From Nissolia schottii (taxonomy: Eukaryota > Streptophyta > Magnoliopsida > Fabales > Fabaceae): 64,000 bases of DNA. Below, piece by piece: positions 1 to 12,300 of the stretch (position 1 is the first letter of the stretch; each line of letters begins with the position of its first letter). The DNA lies in the NCBI GenBank assembly GCA_003254905.1, contig QANU01083749.1:163797-227796 (forward strand), in the 5' to 3' direction. The position numbers and the translations under genes were made by a program. The notes below the pieces were generated by a model, which saw nothing but the letters and a program-made list of their open reading frames with translations, was not told the DNA's origin and made no database searches.

Positions 1-809
1 ATGCATGAGTATATGATAATGTATGAGTATGTAAAGTATAAGTATATAATGATGTATGTCTGTATACCGTCAAGAGAACGCTCGAGACGGCTATGTATAT
101 ACGCGAGAAAAGTTAACAAGCACGAGAACTTAGATAAGCAAGACTAGTTCCCCAGTCACCTAGAAAAGTAGATAAAGCCGTTCAGGAACTTAGGCCATAT
201 AATAATCAGTAGGAAGTTAGTATGCATGTTCACTTAGAAACCCCTAAGCGGCCGGGTTGATAAGCAAGAAAAAAAAGAGATCCCCTAGGCTAAGGTTAAC
301 CACTGAGGACGACTGTTCTCACCCCCACTCGCTTATGCTTCCCAGAAGCAGGCGAAGAGCATGAGGGCTACGAGGAGCCCTACGAGGAGCCGCACGCGGA
401 GCAGTAGAGGACTGCGGACCAGCTAGTCTAGTTTGGCACTAGATGGACATTTTGTTATATTTTGATATGTATCTTGGGATATTTGGCTTGTATAATTAAA
501 CTATTATGATACTCTGTCGGTTGTAATTTGTGATGGACCAGATACTTGTTATGTAATTATTTATGCTAGTAATGATTACTACTTTTAAGCTTCCGCTCTA
601 TCATTTGTATTATACACTTTGATTCACGCGTGACTCATATTTTGGTTAATAAGTGACAAGCAAAAAAAAAAATTTTAATTGGTCCATATTTTCTATAACC
701 AAGTATTTTCAAAATGTAATGAGGGATTATGAATATTCCCACCAAGTGGCTAACAACCTAGTGAGCTTTGCGTACTACTCGGGGGCATGCAGTTAGCTAG
801 GGTGTTACA
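1..809 (+). mobile_element. 3' end of a long LTR (Ty3/gypsy, same family as the 54.5-61.9 kb element)
   Basis: Two blocks match the reverse complement of the LTR at 57988-61909. One is around 310-410, with a repeated gctacgaggagcc motif, and matches about 58400-58500. The other is about 700-809 and matches 57988-58090. The fragment ends in ggtgttaca at 809, a typical ...CA LTR terminus. No primer-binding site follows, so this is the 3' LTR (or a solo LTR) of an element lying mostly left of the window. The sequence immediately after it belongs to another element. Confidence 0.75.
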
Positions 810-1513
810 CCACCTACAGATCTGGTGGCTCCGGTGGCGGTTTCTGCCACACCTCCTCAGGACGAGCTGGGGATGGAACTTGATCAAGCCAACTCGATTC
901 CGGTGCAAGTAAGTGTAGATTTACCTCCTTGAATGCTTGAATTTCTGGATCTATGAACTGCAATTGTTGATCTGTTGCTGTTGAATTGCTTGTTGCCTCT
1001 GGATTCACCTTTGGTTCTGCTTCTACCATGTTTGATGTCTTTTTCTAGTGTTGAATTTTTGGATATGGTGTTGTTGCTTCCATCTGCTGTTGAATATTTG
1101 CTTCTGATTTGCATTGTAACTCTGATCGCAATTCTTCCATTGCCTCTTCACAATTTATTTCCCATTCTGAGACCTGCTGTTGTTGAATTTCTGGTAGAGT
1201 TAGACTGAAATCCGGTTAATAGTGATGCAGGAAGGCCACTTCGAAAGTGAGCCACTCTGCTGCCAGATTGCGCCTCCTCCACAGAGTGAACCATGTTCGA
1301 ACACGACCGGTGAATCCTTCTTCGACCTCTAGCAACCGCTGAAACTCCGGCGTTCGTTTGGCGTTCCAAAACTTTGACGCGCAAAGGATCCACCAGTAGT
1401 CGTGCTCACCATCGAACACTGGCAGATCGGCATAAAACGGCATATGGCTTGAGCTCTCCGAACCACCATGGGCAGCGGTAACCGCCGGCATGGTGTTCAA
1501 TGAAAGCACCATT
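810..1513 (-). pseudogene. Broken gag region of a gypsy-type retroelement
   Basis: Read leftward from about 1500, the first frame begins MVLSLNTMPAVTAAHGG and carries LPVFDGEHDYWWI, which resembles the start of plant Ty3/gypsy Gag (LPxFDGxDxxxW). It then shifts through several overlapping frames (1216-1512, 1148-1393, 884-1114, 814-1029), including a Gln/Glu-rich stretch, so it is frameshifted. Just after the LTR, the minus strand reads TGGTGCTTTCATTG (about 1498-1511), which fits a primer-binding site. The sequence stops at the foreign LTR end at 809. Assignment to Gag rests on pattern resemblance; no zinc knuckle, protease or RT remains. Confidence 0.5.
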
Positions 1514-1790
1514 TGTATCGAAGTAATGTAATAGAGGAATTCTAAAGAGAATGGATGAATTTTGTGTAATTATCTATATTTTCTGCAATTGAATATGATA
1601 GAGATAGGGAAAGTGCTTCTTCCTATGGAAGGAGAAGAACTAGAGAGAAGAAATTCCTTAGAGAGAGGTAGGAATCAAACAACAATTTCCATAACCTCTT
1701 TACAACGCAAACCTCTTATTTATATCATTATTATTCTCTACTACTTGGACCAATTTTTATTTAGGCCTTTATTTACTTAAGTCCGTTACA
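1514..1790 (-). mobile_element. 277-bp LTR of the gypsy-type element
   Basis: On the minus strand this begins TGTAACGGAC (1790) and ends CTTCGATACA (1514), so it has TG...CA ends. It holds a TATA-like tataaataag (about 1721-1730) and is followed by a primer-binding-site-like sequence and a gag-like frame. That order (LTR, PBS, gag) makes it the 5' LTR. The partner 3' LTR is not in the window. Confidence 0.55.
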
Positions 1791-3829
1791 CCCTCATCAG
1801 TGCGTTTTCTACACTTCTTCTTCTTTCTTTCTTTCTTTCTTTTTTTTTTTTTTGTTTTTCAATTTCAAATTTATTTCCACTTCAAATTTGTCTTAATGAT
1901 ATTGTATTTCTAGTAATTCCAAATATTCTCGTAAACAAGAGCTTGTCTTTTTGACTCCTAGGTTAATTTAGAAAAAAAAACAAATTTTTTTTTTATTTTA
2001 TGAAATGACTGAATATTATTAAATTGAAGAATCAGTTGTGAGTGAGTCAGCAAAAAATTTAGGAGACTCCCCCACCTAGACATCACTACTAATAATGTCA
2101 GCTGACTTTGCAACAATGCCACAGAATTACAAGAACGATAAATAAACTGAAAATCAACCATGAACCAAGATGCAAAAGTGAAAATGTCTTGAACAATCAA
2201 ACCTAAAGGTGAAAGATCACCATCTTCCATTGTAACTAGTAAATCAGCTTATAGAACGAACACTAATCCATGACTTCCCTCACCTTCAAAAATCGTAAAA
2301 TCAACAGTTCGCTTTCACCCATCCTGCTGGAGGCGCCTGCCACCGCTGCTCATGGGTGTAAATTACAAAATTTGTAATTTTTCAATGACTAAAAACATAT
2401 TTAACCATATATATATATATATATTTACATACTTACTTTTAAAATGAAAATCAAAATAAAATTACTCAAAATATATTACCAAATATAATAACATTATTTA
2501 TACGCGAAGTACGTATGTAAAAAATTTCTCACATTATATATAATAATATTTTGAATACAGATGTCAACTTTTTTTTTTTTATTAATTCCAATTCTATATT
2601 ATTTTTATTTTTGAACATTAAGTACTTACGAATGTTAATATTTTCTAGATAATATAATATTACTTGATATGCATTGAATTTTGAATTATCTATATAATAT
2701 TATTTTTATGTGTACTTGTATATTATGTACGTCGTCGTTCGACGCAACTTCCCAGTCGTCGGTCATGCTCTGCCCACTGCAACAATGGCTGATTGAATTA
2801 AACTTGTCTCAATTTTCTGTGTGTTGTGTTTCTCAACCAAATCCCTAACATGTGGTGTAGGGGAGGTTGATAGCATCTGTTGCATTATGCAGTGGATTAA
2901 GCAATGGAAAGATGGGAGATTCAATTTCAATTTGGGATTTTAGGGTTCTTAAAATTTATAATGAAATTTTGTAATTTTAATTTTATTTAGCTTATGTTTT
3001 GATATGAAGAAGAGAGGTGTATGGGTAAAACAAATGTTAATTGTTACAAGAGTTAAATGATAAAATTTGAATAGATTAAGGGGAATAAATATAAATAAAG
3101 TTTGAATTAGGGATTTTATAGTAAACATAATAAGTTTAACCAATTTTAAATGATACTAACACGTTACCATTTTATTGGTGCCACTTAAGGATGGCAATAC
3201 CTTTCCAATTTTCAAGGTACCAGAATAAAGACCTGTAATATTTTCCCACGGAAAGTACTCATCATTTGCATTTAAAAAATATATATTTCATAGAGTGTTT
3301 AATCTTATATTTTTGTCTTTTAAAATAATTATTGCACGATTCAAGCTACACTTTTAATATTTTATTTCTGTAATTATCCTATAAATTACTCTTAATATGT
3401 ATATTAATTTTCAATTTTTTAATAGAGAAAATAAGGTAAAGTTGCATGAACCTCCTCTACACATTCTTTTATTCCTTTCGAACATTTAATTATCATGAGC
3501 CACATAGTAAAATCTTTATTGACTGCTATTTTTTTTCTTTACAAAAACTATGAATAATAAAGATGATTTCAAACACTCCAACCAAAAACAAGTAATTATT
3601 TATTAGAAGAACATAGCGAAAAAGGACAAAAAGTTAAAATTTATAAATTAATATTTCAACAAACACCTTTATTCACAATTTTATATTCTTTATATAAATA
3701 ATTAAAAATTCATACCAGTATATTGCATTTTAGGTGCCGTCCGAGGCGCTATTTTTTCTATTCCCGTAAAGCACTTGTCAGCAAAGTAGCCCCCCTTCAA
3801 CCTGCTTTCTTCTTGCTCTTCGCGGACTC
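1791..3829. other. A+T-rich upstream spacer of the Ddl gene
   Basis: No supported gene. It holds a short TTCT run (about 1822-1842), poly-T tracts, an AT microsatellite (about 2408-2424), and short open frames without recognisable similarity or codon bias. Confidence 0.6.
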
Positions 3830-3837
3830 TATATAAA
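3830..3837 (+). promoter_or_regulatory. TATA box of the Ddl gene
   Basis: tatataaa lies 47 bases before the ATG at 3884, in a C/T-rich context (ctctcactgacagcacc) typical of a plant transcription start. This puts the likely start of transcription near 3860 and gives a very short 5' leader. Confidence 0.6.
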
Positions 3838-3883
3838 CACACTATGCTCTCTCACTGACAGCACCACCTCCTTCCATTCCACA

Positions 3884-6271
3884 ATGATCTACTCTTCTTC
3901 ACCGTCATCGTCGTCAATTGCCTCCAACTCTACCCTTCTCCGACCCACCCGGGGAGGCAGGAACGACGCCGTATTGCATGCTCCCAGGGCCCTGTTTGGC
4001 AGTGACGCCCGCGTGCCGACATTGAAGCACGAGGCGAGAAGAGGAAGATGCCGTGTCGTCGTCGCTCTTGGTTCTTCTTCCACTCAGCGGGAGGTGGTGG
4101 TGGTTGAGAAGGATGAGAAGGAGGAAGGGAAAGTGTTGAGGGTTGGTCTCATTTGTGGTGGACCTTCTGCTGAGCGTGGGATTTCCCTCAATTCTGCTAG
4201 ATCGGTTCTTGATCATATACAGGTGAAACAAGCTCACACGTATATTAATGCTCGAATTGTGCCTTTTGATGTTATGAAAATAACTGATTTAATTGGACTG
4301 AACCGATGCCTAGATTGATATCAATGGAGGACTATATTGATATCAATTTTAAATATTTTAGGGGGGACAAATTTAAGCGTGGCGAAATGTTTTTGAGACT
4401 AAATGATGCCGAAGTCTTTGGGGGACTAATTTGAAGTATTGAACTTTAGACTCCTTTGTTAGATAAGCTCTGATGCTGTATTATTAGAACTGAGCTGGAT
4501 TTTGAAACCTAACTCTACCCCTCTAAAAGCTAGGTAAAAAAGAGGGAGGATTGCAGGCCATTATAAGAGGTACTTTGGTGATGTGAGACCTAACGTCTTT
4601 ACTTGCACAGACAGATTTTTTCACGGCCCTGCTTTAATTTGCCTGTGTGTTGAAAGACATGGTGAGAGAGAACAAAGAGACAATGAGAAGTGAAAAAATG
4701 GCTTGCTTGACACGTTTCTTGTTTCTCAAGATTTGAGAAAGAAATAGGAATCAAGATTTTTTTGTTTTCACTATTTTCTATAAAAACCGTGAGAAACAGG
4801 AAATAAATTGGAAATAGGAAATAAACACTGGAAATTAAAACAGAAATCAAATAGACCCTAAAATTGATTGAATAAGTAGTGGCTTATCTAGACTAGAAAC
4901 TAGAGAAAGTAAGTAACTAATAATTAACTACTGGCTCGAAAGACTAATTCAACTAATCTTTAGTAACTAAATCTACTAGAAATACTATACATTCAGTATT
5001 TCAGCATTTCGTGTTTGAAAATGGGTAGAGAGGAAAGCATGGACATCAAGTATATTTACATAAGACTGATGTGCGAAAAGCTACTGACTTGTGCAATTCA
5101 TTGACAAGTTGTCACTGGGGTTTGAGTGTTTCTTTTCCCCATTTCTTCCCCCAGCTCTATAGGTGTATAGAGATGGTTCTTGAGTAAATGTATGCACTGA
5201 TTTTAGTTAACTGTTTACGGATCGGTTCTTTGTTTTTTCTGTCCTTACTTTTCGATCTAACTATATTTTGTTATCTACAGGGAGATGATTTACATGTGAG
5301 TTGCTATTATATTGATAGCAATCTCAATGCATATGCAATATCTTCTGCTCAGGTTAGCATAATACTATATGATTTCCAAAATTGTGCTGCTATATCTCCT
5401 TTTCTATTGAATTATAGTTTTTCACTAAGCTGATGGATGTACGTACTCAGATAAATTCTGATCTGAATACTGCTAAATTCTTTATTTGAACCAAAACAAG
5501 GATGAATAGATAAATCATATGTATACTAATAAATAATCTACAGTTTTAACAGTACACATGGAAAAGTATTAGTTGAATTTGGTTTGTCATTGCTCTTGTT
5601 AAGGCTTCCTTATTCTTCTAAAACACCACTGTAAATATGTATTTCTAACTTAGTAAGATTTACTGATATATTACTCTTGATTAATCCCAGTAAAACCAAA
5701 TAAGTTAATATCTATATGATGATCACGTTTGGCATGAGAATTTCCGTTGTCTCACACTGGCTTGATTATGTCTGGTTTTCTTATAAATGCTGCTAGTTAT
5801 TTGCCTGTTGCTACCGAGCGAGTTTTGAGTGCATCTTGGTTTGAGAAGTGTTGTTTCAACGATCTATCACTGAGTTGATCACATTCTTGATTTAAAACAC
5901 TAAGGCCATGCTTCTGCTGTAAATTTTTCAATTACTTAGTAGCAAAGTGAAAAGAAAAAAAAGAAAAAAAAAAAAAAGGAAAAGATTTTTCTCCCATCCA
6001 AGCCATTGTTCTTATTTCCATATTTCTTTCACAGGTATATTCCAACACTCCTGCTGATTTTGATTTTAAACTTGAAAGGTTTGTAAACCCTTTCAAATTA
6101 GGGAAATTACACTAGAGGGATTTTTTGCTAAAAATATTTCCCAATTTAGGAAAAGTTAGTCATACAACTGGTTAGTGATGTTCAAAAGTGGTCTATGAAT
6201 AACCACTTATTGACTCAATAAATCACTTGTGTGATTAATTAATCCTAAACTGGAAATATTTTTACTAATAT

Positions 6272-6335
<64 letters not shown>

Positions 6336-9300
6336 GGAAGCATATCACATGAGAGGAGTGGTTTATTGTGAGAGTGAGAAGATCAAATGTTGGCCATTAG
6401 ATGTTACATGAATGGTCAAGATTTAAACACAAAGTCATGTGACTTTTAAACAACTTTTAATCTCGATCATTTGTGTATGGTTATACGGCCAATATTTAAT
6501 CCTCCTACCCTCATGATAAACCACTCCTCTCATGTGATATGCCCCATATATATATATATATATATAGTAATTTTCCCTTCAAAGTATGGAATATAAATTC
6601 TCCTAAATTTGTTGAACGGAATAATTTATATTTGAAATTGTAAATAAAGATGGGTGATTGTTGATTTTGCAGCCTTGCCCAAAGTTTCCGGACTTTGTCC
6701 GACTTGGCAGAGCATCTAGCTACAACTGTGGATATAGTGTTTCCAGTTATACATGGTAAATTTGGTGAAGATGGTGGCATTCAGGTGCAGTATATATATA
6801 AGAATTTCTTCTAGGTCATGATGAACTTGTGTATTTGTCAATGATATTTCTCTATGATAATTATTTTTAGGAATTGCTGGAAAAGTATAATGTTCCATTT
6901 GTTGGCACAAGATCAAATGAGTGCCGCCAAGCATTTGACAAGGTACAGTACAGCACATATGTATTCTGTTCTCTTCCTTTTCTTTTTCCATATTTTAATG
7001 GTACGTGTATTTTCTACTCCTTATCATAAGTGTAATGTAGTTATGCGGGCACACATTTGGTCTTTAAGTTCTGTTCATTTTATGTTCTTATATAGTAAGA
7101 ATTTAATGATATAAAGTCGTAAATTAAATCCTGAAATATGGTGGACAGCCTCATTTATAATTTAGAATTTTAGATGATGCAGGCTCATTACCTTTTGCAA
7201 TGCAAATCCATGATGTTATTTGTGATATACGAGAAAGTCATTGGGAAAACTTACATGGAGACGTTTGAAAACTAAGAAATACTCAGATTACTTTATATTC
7301 GACATTATTACCTTTATTTTCTCTGTTATGTATTAATCTTGTCACTTGTTACTTACTGTTTTTACTATATCTCTGGCACTAAGTTTTTCCTTAAAATTTT
7401 TGCCAGTATAAAGCATCGCTGGAGCTCAGGAAGCATGGATTCGTAACTGTACCCAGTTTCTTAGTTCAGGTGTTGAATATTGTGTTTTGACAAGGTTATT
7501 ATGTCACCTTGTAGTTAGGCAATGAGACTGACTAATTAGGCTTACACAAGTGTGTGTTATTCTAATTATCATGGTATGAAATCTGTAGTGCCACTGTCTG
7601 GTATTTACTTACATTTTTTTTTTGTGCGTTTTTAATGACATAGCATGTATGGCCATCTGATCACAATGGCCAAAGTTTTCTTATTTTGATACTAATATAC
7701 TATTCGATTTTACAACATCATGATGACAATTAGGGTCATGAAACAAACAAATCTGAACTATCAGAATGGTTTAAAAGACACCAGCTAGACCCTGACTTGG
7801 GGAAAGTTGTGGTAAGGCACTTGATTTAGTTCAGTCATTAGAAATTCTTTGTTAACTCAATTTGAAACAGTTTGATAGGCTTATTGATGTTTTAAAATTT
7901 TATCTCAGGTAAAACCAACAAGAGGAGGGTCAAGTATTGGTGTTAGAGTTGCATACGGTGTGGTCGATTCTCTTGTAAAAGCCTATGAAATTATGTCTGA
8001 GGTATTGTTAGTCGATTCGGCAGTTTAATCAGTGAAGACATTTATTTCATAGATGAATATACAAATGAGTTAGAATGATTACAAAGAAAATTAAAGCAAT
8101 GCATATAGTAGAACTAATTTTAGTAGAAATTTAGCACTCATTACGTATGTTAACTTTCGGTATTGATCATTGATTTTGAATTTGATAGGGAATTGATGAT
8201 AAAGTGCTTATAGAAATATTTCTTGAAGGAGGAAGTGAGTTTACTGCCATTGTCCTTGATGTAGGACCCAGTTCAGATCGTTGTCCAGTTGTACTACTTC
8301 CAACTGAGGTATGTTTTGTCTTTTCTTCCACAAGATTTGTTGTTTACACTGCAATTCTAAAATCTTCAACATTTTTTATCGCTCTAGATGGGGAATGGAT
8401 GCTCTTCATTGGATTTCTTGTTTTGTGTTGTTAAGTGTGATCTTTCACTATTAATTTCTTTATTGCATATGTAATGTATGAGGCCCACCTCATCAATTAA
8501 TGGTGAGAGATCACGCCTACATGACAAGAAATTCAATGGAATGAGGGTGGTGAGAATGAGAAAGGAAATAGGAATAAACAAAAATTTTGTTTTGAAACCT
8601 TGGAATGAGAATGGTCATGTCTTAGGGAATGTCAATTTCACCTTTCCCTCCAAAATTGGATGAATTCCATTGATAATACTCTAGTAATAATGCATTTTAG
8701 ATGAACAGGTGGAGCTTCAATTCCGTGGTGCCAATGATGTAAACGAGAATGATGCAATATTTAACTATCGTAGGAAGTACCTTCCAACCCAACAGGTCAG
8801 TTGTAGTATTTGTGCTTGTGTTATATATGCAGACAAGATATTGCACATGCCTACTGAGCGAGTATTTTATTTCAACCATTGTTATCTCGTATCTTTCTAA
8901 TAAGCTGACAGCTAAAGTATATATTCTGCACAGGTTGCCTATCATACTCCACCTCGATTTTCTTTGGATGTAATTGAGGATATCCGCAAAGGAGCATCTC
9001 TGTTATTCCGACAGTTTTGCCTGCAAGATTTTGCACGAATTGATGGGTGGTTTTTGCCTAATTCAGCTTGTAAGTTACTGTCTTCAGAAAATGAGTTTGG
9101 AAAGACTGAATCTGGTACCATAATATTCACTGACATTAACCTGGTGAGAAGATTTTCTTCTTGGGAAGAATACAGATCGTGTTTTTAGCAGTTTCACTAC
9201 TTCTGTTGGTTGTTCATTAGTGCTGATTATCAAAATCATTGCATGTTTCAGATCAGTGGCATGGAGCAGACCAGTTTTCTATTTCAGCAAGCTTCTAAGG

Positions 9301-12300
9301 TACTTGTGGATCTGTCTACATCACATTTCTTGTATTTAAAATTCATAGTTCCTTATTTTTTCATGAGGTATTGCTCTGTCATGATCACATGTTATTATCT
9401 ATCTCTGTGCATTTTCATTTTTTTCCTTAAAATTGACCTATACACCTTAGTTTGTTTTTAAAACATGCCAAATGGCTTATTTCCTTTTATGGGAATTATA
9501 TAGGGTCTTCCTCCGGCAACCCTGGTTCGTATGTGTACTGACGTCCTCTCAGTGCTATCTTGAATACTGAACAGCAGCGTTTCTGAAAACTAATTTGATA
9601 TTGACCAGTTAAAGAACTTTGGGATGATAACATCGATTGTTTTTGTTTTTCTTATTGAGGCATGGATAATTCTTATTGTTCGCTTCCTGAAAATGCTGTC
9701 TATGCTATTCAGGTTGGCTTTTCTCATACAAATATCCTTAGAAGCATTATTCACCATGCTTGCTTGCGGTTTCCAAGTCTTGCATCAGTTAGTGGTATAT
9801 CAGGTGAGGTTCCAAGCAAATCAAAATCCTCGAAACTTAACAAGTCAATTCCTCACTGTGAAGGAACTCGAAAAGTTTTTGTCATTTTTGGGGGTGACAC
9901 ATCAGAACGGCAAGTATCTCTTATGAGTGGTACAAATGTCTGGCTCAATTTGCAAGCTTTCCATGATGTAAGTATCCAATATCAGGAAGACCTTAAAGCT
10001 GCTGTGTCTAGTATAAACAATAGTTTGGTGGTCTGTCTGGCGAAGGTGTAATTATGGGATCAAGATCCTCTACTTTTCATTTTGAAAAGTAGAGGGTAAT
10101 GTTCCATATCTCACTATTCATTAGAGATGGTGACATGAGATGAGATAAATATCATATGTAATGAATGGTGAGATATGGAACACTGCCCTCTACTTTTCAT
10201 TTTGAAAAGTAGAGGATCTTGATCCGTAATTATGTCCTCCAGGCTCCATCTTGGAGTTGAATTAGAATTTTCTTAATTTTACAATTTTTTTAAAGAAAAT
10301 AGCTATGTAAGCATTAGTTTGGCATTTTTGCACATATTTTGTTTGAGATGCTGCATATTTCTTGCTTTCAGAACCATCATCTGATGCGATGTGAAAAATA
10401 TAACAAAATTGTCCAAGATAATTCACTTTTATTTTGGGGGGAATTGGGGCAGGGATTATTTTGATAATAGAGATGTTTTCATAACGTGGTATTTTGGTTT
10501 TATTTTAACAGTTCACATAAAATTCCGTAAGATAGTACTTAAGTCTTTGACAACAACTAAGAAGTAAAAATTGCTGCATTCGGTAAACATAGGGAATTTG
10601 ATACCTGAAGGATTAGTTTCTAAGCAAAGTGCATTATGTATCATGTATGATGTGTCAGAGACTAAGATCATTGTTATTACAGCTTGAGGTTACTCCATGT
10701 TTGCTCTCCAAAACAAGTGAGTATGCATCTACTGTGGGTACGGAAAAGAAGGCTGATGATGTAAGGAATAGAGCAGTTTGGTCATTACCGTAAGTTTTGT
10801 CCATTTGTCCTTGTTTTCTCCCTTAGGATATAAGAAGATATGACATATTTGTCCTTCATTTCTGAAATATGCATATCAGAACAACTTGTTTATTTTGGAG
10901 TTCTTGGAGATATAAACCATTTATAGGCCTACAGTTGCCAACTTAGGGGAATTTGTAATTGTAATCAATTTTGCAAGATTAGGGATCTCTATAAAAATTG
11001 ACTTTTATATGGGCCAAAAATTTAGAAATCGGATTTAGGAATTCCGATTTCTAAAGGGAAAAAAAAAATACAATTTCAGGGGTCTGTGCATGGATGTCAC
11101 GGGCCTGACGCGGATGTGACCCCTGAAATTGGATTGAGATATTCCGATTTCAGAGGGAAAAAAAAAAAAAAACTCGGTACTCATTTTTTCTTCTCACTTT
11201 CTCAACAAACCTTCTCTACACACTCTCATAAACAAAGAAGAGACACAAATGAAGAACAAGAAGAAATGAAAGTGGGTAATGACTAATGAGGAGGTCTTGG
11301 TTTGGGACGAAGAGGGAAATGAATGGGTCTCGGTATTTATAGAGAAAAACTCAGCATAATTAATTTTTTTTCCTTCTGAAATCGGATTTACAGAATTTGA
11401 CTTCAAGATGTCAAATCATGTCAGTCATGGGGTTTGGGACGTCAGTCATGTCAGTTTGAAATCGGAATTGCAGAATCCGATTTCAGACATGTCCCGTCAA
11501 ATCATGTCAATCCGATTTTATTTATTTATTTATTTTAGGAAATCGGATTTAGAAAATCAGATTTTTGAACTGACCCATACAAAAGTAATTTTTTTAATTT
11601 GATCCTAATCACACAATAAACAACAACTAAAACCATACATCTGTGAATAACCCGTCAACTTCAGCTTTTAGGAGAGTTAGTACATGAGAAGGTATCAAAG
11701 CACCAATGACCAATTGATCAAGGTTGATCTTTCGCACCATTGTTCTTCATAACTGGATTAAATTTTAGCTCCAGTATAGTGGCTTTGTGCAATCTAAGCC
11801 CAAAGGAGTCCTTGCATGAGAGAGAGAGAGAGAGAGAGAGTTAGAAATTAAAACCATTCTTAGACCTCCACCTAACCACATGAGCTCTTAAGAGAATTGA
11901 TCCTTGACAAGACTGTTATATTCTGGTTGCAATTTTTTCACTGAACTAATGATAGGCATCAGGTTTTCCTTTTGACTCTTTACTTGCATGCATGGCTTTC
12001 TCTTAAAAACCATATATTTCTGGAGAGAGCAAAATTTAATTTTGTTCAATAGGATTTTAAAATTAGCAATTACAAGCCAGAAATCTGCCCAACCCAGTTA
12101 CCAATTATTTGTACATTCCAGTTTAGAATCAAGCTTTTATCAAATGTAACTTTAGATAGGTACTCTATTCATGATCTGTAATTTTTAAGTTGAATATAGT
12201 TCATGCATGTGACCTCTTGTACAGTTATTCCCTTGTGCTACGACATACTACTGAGGAGGTACTTGCTGCATGCTTAGAATCGATTGAGCCAGATCGGGCT

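Noticed and set aside
9624..9712. Extra Ddl exon before exon 13
   Set aside because: A frame runs through, but joining exon 12 (…FQQASK) directly to VGFSHTN at 9713 gives the expected family sequence with good splice sites.
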